This document shows, in pieces, positions 60,908 through 64,000 of a stretch of 64,000 nucleotides of DNA. The notes beneath the pieces were generated by a model. It did not search any database. It was given only the letters and a program-made list of their open reading frames with translations, and was not told the origin of the DNA. The stretch lies in the NCBI GenBank assembly GCA_963801475.1, contig CAWDEX010000001.1, positions 744,001-808,000 of the forward strand, read 5' to 3'. The translations under genes were made by a program, and so were the position numbers. The DNA is from DAOMFB01 sp963801475. Its GTDB lineage: Bacteria; Acidobacteriota; Thermoanaerobaculia; UBA5066. Each line of letters opens with the position of its first letter. Positions within the stretch are counted from its first letter, which is position 1.

Positions 60908-62089
60908 TCAGGCCGCCGCCTCCGGCTTGTCTTCCCAGGGCGGAAGGAACTTGAGGAGGACCCAGAGAATCCCGAAGGGGAGAATCAGGAGGACGATCGC
61001 GGGCAGGAGCCCTTCCCGCGTGGCGAACGCCATCTTGTACGTCGTGTAGCCGAGGAAGCTCTTCGAAAAGAGCTGGCCGCCGATCACGACGTTCCAGCGC
61101 ATCGCGAAGATGCCGATGAGCGTCAGAACTCCGGCGAGGACGTAGATTCCCTTGCGCGCCCCTTCGGTCAGCTTAACGAGCTGCGTCAGGCCGAGAAGGC
61201 CGATCGGGATGAGCGTGCCGAAGACGATCTGGATCAGGATCTGCGACGTGTAGAGCTTCGTGCGGACCATGAAGTCGAGGCTCTGGAACGACTCGTCGGC
61301 CTCGTAGATCCGGTGGATCAGGTCGAGCATCTCGATCGCGAAGTCGATCAGGAAGGCGTAGAGGAGGTAGCGGGCGATCGTGTCGACGCACGGGACGTCG
61401 ATAGGGATCCCCTTGAAGAAGCAGACGGCCATGTACATCAGGAGGACGAGGGCGATGCCCGAGACGATGGCCGAGAAGAGGAAGACGATCGGCATGACGG
61501 GGGTCGACCACCACGGGTTCGCCTTGACCGACCCGAAGATGAACCCGACGTACCCGTGGAGGAGGAAGGCCGAGGGGATGCCGACGATGGTGATGAACCG
61601 CCCGACCTTGTCGTCCACTTTCAGCGACGCCTCGCTGATGTCGTCGACCCCGAGCGTCATCACCTTGTAGACCGTCTTCTTCCACCCGGTCTCGGAGCGC
61701 GACATCAGGACGATCTCCTTCCGGTAGTCGAGCCAGATCTCGAGGACGAGGACCGCCATGAGGTACCAGAGGTAGACGAACCCGAACATGGCCATCGCCG
61801 ACGTCGTGTGCGGGGTCAGGTACATCTCGTACGAGCGCTCGGGGTGCCCCAGGTGGAGCTGAAGCGGAAGCGGGGCGACGAGGAGGAAGGAGAGCGCCGT
61901 CAGAAGGGCGAGCCGGTAGGTCGGCTTCACGGCCTGGACGTTGAAGACCCGCTCGAGCGAGGCGAGGATGAAGGCACCCGCGACGAGGCCCGTCGTGAAC
62001 GGGTAGAGGACGATGAGGATGCTCCACTGGAGCTCGATCTCGTTGGGGTACATGTACCCCTGGACCGCGGAGAGAAGCGCTTCCTGCAT
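60908..62089 (-). CDS. nrfD: NrfD/PsrC-family membrane quinol-interacting subunit
   Basis: Membrane protein of 393 residues with about nine or ten helices. The N terminus (EIELQWSILIVLYPFTTGLVAGAF) and LHLGHPERSYEMYLTPHTTSAM match NrfD/PsrC/ActC-type subunits that exchange electrons with menaquinol. It sits four bases after the 4Fe-4S gene, and the order cytochrome-ferredoxin-NrfD is the usual one for quinol dehydrogenase modules. The long central helix-loop (WKKTVYKVMTLGVDDISEAS) is less typical. Symbol given for the family, not for a proven nitrite-reductase role. Confidence 0.85.
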   Translation of the reverse strand: MQEALLSAVQGYMYPNEIELQWSILIVLYPFTTGLVAGAFILASLERVFNVQAVKPTYRLALLTALSFLLVAPLPLQLHLGHPERSYEMYLTPHTTSAMAMFGFVYLWYLMAVLVLEIWLDYRKEIVLMSRSETGWKKTVYKVMTLGVDDISEASLKVDDKVGRFITIVGIPSAFLLHGYVGFIFGSVKANPWWSTPVMPIVFLFSAIVSGIALVLLMYMAVCFFKGIPIDVPCVDTIARYLLYAFLIDFAIEMLDLIHRIYEADESFQSLDFMVRTKLYTSQILIQIVFGTLIPIGLLGLTQLVKLTEGARKGIYVLAGVLTLIGIFAMRWNVVIGGQLFSKSFLGYTTYKMAFATREGLLPAIVLLILPFGILWVLLKFLPPWEDKPEAAA

Positions 62090-62093
62090 CGTC

Positions 62094-62855
62094 CTACCTC
62101 ACCGTCCCGTCGAGGTTGGCGTAGTACATCTTGGAGCCGGTGGCCATCTGCGGCTTCAGGACCTGCACCGTATGGGTCCGGAGGAACTCGTGGACCGGGT
62201 CCTTCGGGTTCTTCAGGTCGGCGAGTTGCCGCGCGCCGGTGGGACAGGCCTCGCAGCAGGCCGTCGTGAGCCCCTTCGTGATCCGGTGGTAGCAGAGGTT
62301 GCACTTGTCGACCGTCTGCGTGGCGGGATGGATGTAGCGGCAACCGTAGGGACAGGCCTGAACGCAGTACCGGCAGCCGAGGCAGTAGGTCTTGTCGACG
62401 AGGACCGCGCCGTCGGGCGTCTCGAACGTCGCGCCCACGGGGCAGACCTGCGTGCAGGGCGAGTGGGCGCACTGGTTGCAGAGCTTGGGAACGAAGAAGC
62501 TCTTGGCACCGTCGCCGGCCGCGTACTTTTCGGGGAACCCGTCGTAGCCGCCGTTCGGGGAGTCGACGTCCGGGTGCTCGGACCAGCCCCCCGCGACGTG
62601 GTACCGCTCGACCCAGGTCCGGAAAAAGAAGGGCTCGAGGGGGACGTTGTTCTCGGCCTTGTCGGCGCGAACGCAGTTGCCGCAGCCGATGCACTTCTTG
62701 ACGTCGATGATCATCCCCCAGTAGTGGTCCGCCATCCGGTAGGCGGGCTCCATCTCCGTCCCGGATTCGGCGGCTTCCAGGAACGCGGCCGCCGGCGCCG
62801 TGGCGATGAGGAGCTTGCCGGCCGTGAGGAGGAATTCGCGGCGGTCGGACGTCAT
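62094..62855 (-). CDS. nrfC: NrfC-like four-cluster ferredoxin subunit, Tat-exported
   Basis: Iron-sulfur electron carrier of 253 residues. The N terminus SDRREFLLTAGKLL has the twin-arginine pattern. Four cluster-binding segments are visible: C55, C58, C61; then C126, C129, C134, C138; C158, C161, C164, C168; and C185, C188, C200 or C201, C204. In the first segment (CIGCGNCVRADKAENNVP) the usual fourth cysteine is D65. The ATG at 62855 overlaps the cytochrome stop by four bases. It would pass electrons between the NrfD-like subunit and the cytochromes on the outer face of the membrane. Confidence 0.88.
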   Translation of the reverse strand: MTSDRREFLLTAGKLLIATAPAAAFLEAAESGTEMEPAYRMADHYWGMIIDVKKCIGCGNCVRADKAENNVPLEPFFFRTWVERYHVAGGWSEHPDVDSPNGGYDGFPEKYAAGDGAKSFFVPKLCNQCAHSPCTQVCPVGATFETPDGAVLVDKTYCLGCRYCVQACPYGCRYIHPATQTVDKCNLCYHRITKGLTTACCEACPTGARQLADLKNPKDPVHEFLRTHTVQVLKPQMATGSKMYYANLDGTVR

Positions 62856-63322
62856 GACTTCGGCTCCTTGTCGGGGGCGTGCGAGGCATGGCAGCCGTGG
62901 CAGTCGGCTCCGTCCATGTGCGTCTTCGGGTCGACCTGCGGGAACGTCTTCGGCTTGGCCACGTTCACGAGGTGACACCGGAGGCAGAGCGCCTTCGGCT
63001 CGGGCTTCGTCGGCTTGAGGGCCGAAGGGTCCTCGGCGTGCTTCGCGAGCGGGCCGTGGCAGGCCTCGCAGCCGACACCGGCGTGCTTGCCCGCCGCCAG
63101 TTCGTCCTTCTTGTCCGTGTGGCACTCACCGCAGGCCGCGCGCCCCGCATGAACGACCGGCCGGGCCTTGTTGTCGGCGAGCGCGCCGGCCCGGTAGTGG
63201 CCGTAGAGGCCGAAGCCCTTCGGGACCAGGACCGCCCGGGCGATCACGAAGAGGACAACGCCCGCCGCGAACAGGGCTGCCATGCGGACAAGGTGCTCCT
63301 TGTCCTTGAAGAACTTTTGCAT
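62852..63322 (-). CDS. membrane-anchored tetrahaem cytochrome c
   Basis: Cytochrome of 156 residues. One transmembrane helix at about 11-32 is an uncleaved anchor. Four haem-binding motifs follow: CGECH (64-68), CEACH (85-89), CLRCH (113-117) and CHGCH (141-145), with extra histidines (HAG, KHA, HMDGAD, ASHA) for axial ligation. It resembles NrfB/NapC-type small multihaem carriers. First gene of the set cytochrome-nrfC-nrfD, 139 bases downstream of the next cytochrome gene and with a TAAAAC box close to its ATG. Confidence 0.88.
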   Translation of the reverse strand: MQKFFKDKEHLVRMAALFAAGVVLFVIARAVLVPKGFGLYGHYRAGALADNKARPVVHAGRAACGECHTDKKDELAAGKHAGVGCEACHGPLAKHAEDPSALKPTKPEPKALCLRCHLVNVAKPKTFPQVDPKTHMDGADCHGCHASHAPDKEPKS

Positions 63323-63332
63323 GATGGCGGAA

Positions 63333-63338
63333 GTTTTA
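63333..63338 (-). promoter_or_regulatory. possible -10 TAAAAC upstream of the tetrahaem cytochrome
   Basis: Minus-strand TAAAAC (in TAAAACT) ten bases before the ATG at 63322; a weaker member of the close-to-start -10 family. Confidence 0.3.
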
Positions 63339-63421
63339 GAAGAAGAGCCGGGCGCACGCCATCCTCAAGCCGATTCATCCGGATGATTCACCTGCATCAG
63401 GCGAAAGTCCCGCCCCGGCGC

Positions 63422-63443
63422 CCGTGCCCCTCTCGGGGCACGG
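63422..63443 (-). terminator. 9-bp stem-loop after the right-edge cytochrome gene
   Basis: CCGTGCCCC, loop TCTC, GGGGCACGG form a perfect 9-bp stem about 20 bases downstream of the stop of the right-edge cytochrome. There is no U run right after it, so termination would be weak or the stem stabilises the upstream message. Confidence 0.45.
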
Positions 63444-63461
63444 ACGCCCGTGGCCGGATGG

Positions 63462-64000
63462 CTACCGCTTGAAGCCGGTCTGCCGGTCCACCTGCCGGAT
63501 CCGGGCGTAGAGGAGCAGCGCGAAGACCGAGATGAACGCCGTCGCGAGAAGGAGTCCGTTGCGGCGGAAGCGGTACTCGCTCCAGATCTTCGCGGTCCCT
63601 TCCTTGAGCTGGGAGACGCTCTTCCCCGTGGCCTCGGAGTTCCGGAGGAAGTCGCTCCGGTCGAACGTGTGGATGCCGAGCCGGGTCTTCCGCATGGCGT
63701 CGTTGACCGAGCTGGCCTGGAACCGGAGCTCGTCCACGTCGAACCCCCGCTCGGCGAGGTGGTCGATCTCCTTGCCGAGCGCCGCGGACTCGCCCGCGAG
63801 GCCGGTGATCGTCGTGTAGAAGAAGGCCGCCGTCTCGATGCACTTCGGCTCGCCGTACTTCTGATGGCAGTCGACGCAGAGCGCCTTCGGCCCCGGGGCG
63901 AGCATCGCGTCCGTCGGCACCTCGATGAGATGGTTGTTGTGGCAGGTGGCGCACTCGGGCCAGCCGTGCCTGTCGAACGCTTTCTTGTGCGGGCTTCCGT
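63462..64000 (-). CDS. multihaem cytochrome c, 5' end outside the window
   Basis: Only the C-terminal 179 residues are present; the frame runs open to the window edge. Two haem motifs are visible, CATCH (in WPECATCHNNHLIEVP) and CVDCH (in ALCVDCHQKYGEP). A helical segment (FYTTITGLAGESAALGKEID and onward) follows and a transmembrane helix near the end (LLLATAFISVFALLLYA) anchors it. The GTG at 63920 is not the start because haem-motif coding sequence continues upstream of it. It probably belongs to the same electron-transfer locus as the NrfD set. Confidence 0.82.
   Translation of the reverse strand, partial: GSPHKKAFDRHGWPECATCHNNHLIEVPTDAMLAPGPKALCVDCHQKYGEPKCIETAAFFYTTITGLAGESAALGKEIDHLAERGFDVDELRFQASSVNDAMRKTRLGIHTFDRSDFLRNSEATGKSVSQLKEGTAKIWSEYRFRRNGLLLATAFISVFALLLYARIRQVDRQTGFKR

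Noticed and set aside
59006..62269. Plus-strand open frame of 1087 codons
   Set aside because: Antisense to the DUF2339-like and nrfD-like genes; repetitive charged composition typical of GC-rich shadows.
1..64000. tRNA or rRNA genes, CRISPR arrays, insertion sequences, prophage or toxin-antitoxin systems
   Set aside because: I looked for these and saw no convincing candidate; intergenic gaps are short and none shows a cloverleaf, spaced repeats or a transposase. A tRNA scan and repeat search would settle it.

Overview
The window is 64 kb of dense, very GC-rich bacterial DNA, with frequent GTG starts and many 4-base ATGA/GTGA gene overlaps. A VWFA-type protein with a degenerate GWxTD-like region, DUF2911, a stand-alone FHA/zinc-ribbon protein and an NrfD-type quinol complex with multihaem cytochromes together suggest Acidobacteriota, possibly the Thermoanaerobaculia side. 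This taxonomic call is inference from gene content. I see no rRNA, tRNA, CRISPR array, transposase or phage gene, so this looks like core chromosome.

Layout. 0-5.8 kb: small secreted protein, CLC chloride transporter, aldehyde dehydrogenase, a TPR plus inactive-looking hydrolase protein, a DegT-type aminotransferase. 5.8-18.7 kb: a divergent haem locus. hemE-hemN-hemH-hemG and an M1 peptidase run leftward; a CcsA/HemX-like membrane protein, hemA-hemC-hemD-hemB-hemL run rightward, giving the whole C5 route from glutamyl-tRNA to protohaem in one place. hemD is split between two reading frames. 18.7-25.2 kb: acetyltransferase, NmrA-type protein, ABC exporter pair, chorismate synthase, class V aminotransferase. 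25.2-33.1 kb: lipoprotein, degenerate LytM protein, O-antigen ligase-like protein, carB, YidB-like protein. 33.1-39.6 kb: prolyl oligopeptidase and a threonine operon (ThrA-type aspartokinase, thrB, thrC) followed by a lipoprotein. 39.8-48.2 kb: zinc-ribbon/FHA protein, cysteine desulfurase, VWFA protein, PAS-GAF-GGDEF-EAL protein. 48.2-58.9 kb: maf, adenine deaminase, corA, Spy-like protein, SUMF1-like protein, topoisomerase subunit A, DUF2911, ispH, B12-type radical SAM protein. 59-64 kb: DUF2339-like membrane protein and an NrfD / ferredoxin / tetrahaem cytochrome set, with another cytochrome c running off the right edge.

How it works together. The haem genes supply the c-type cytochromes seen at the right end, and the CcsA-like protein in the haem operon is a membrane protein of the haem-handling family. 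The NrfD, 4Fe-4S and cytochrome subunits form a plausible membrane quinol-oxidising module without a catalytic molybdenum subunit in view.

The most striking non-gene signal is a repeated promoter architecture: a TANNNT hexamer ending 6-10 bases before the start codon of many operon-leading genes (aldehyde dehydrogenase, hemE, ccsA-like, aroC, the ABC ATPase, carB, prolyl oligopeptidase, lysC, thrC, maf). This predicts leaderless or nearly leaderless transcripts. The two facing promoters between aroC and the ABC ATPase overlap in their -10 boxes inside a 24-base gap. I found no obviously new defence, mobile or biosynthetic system.
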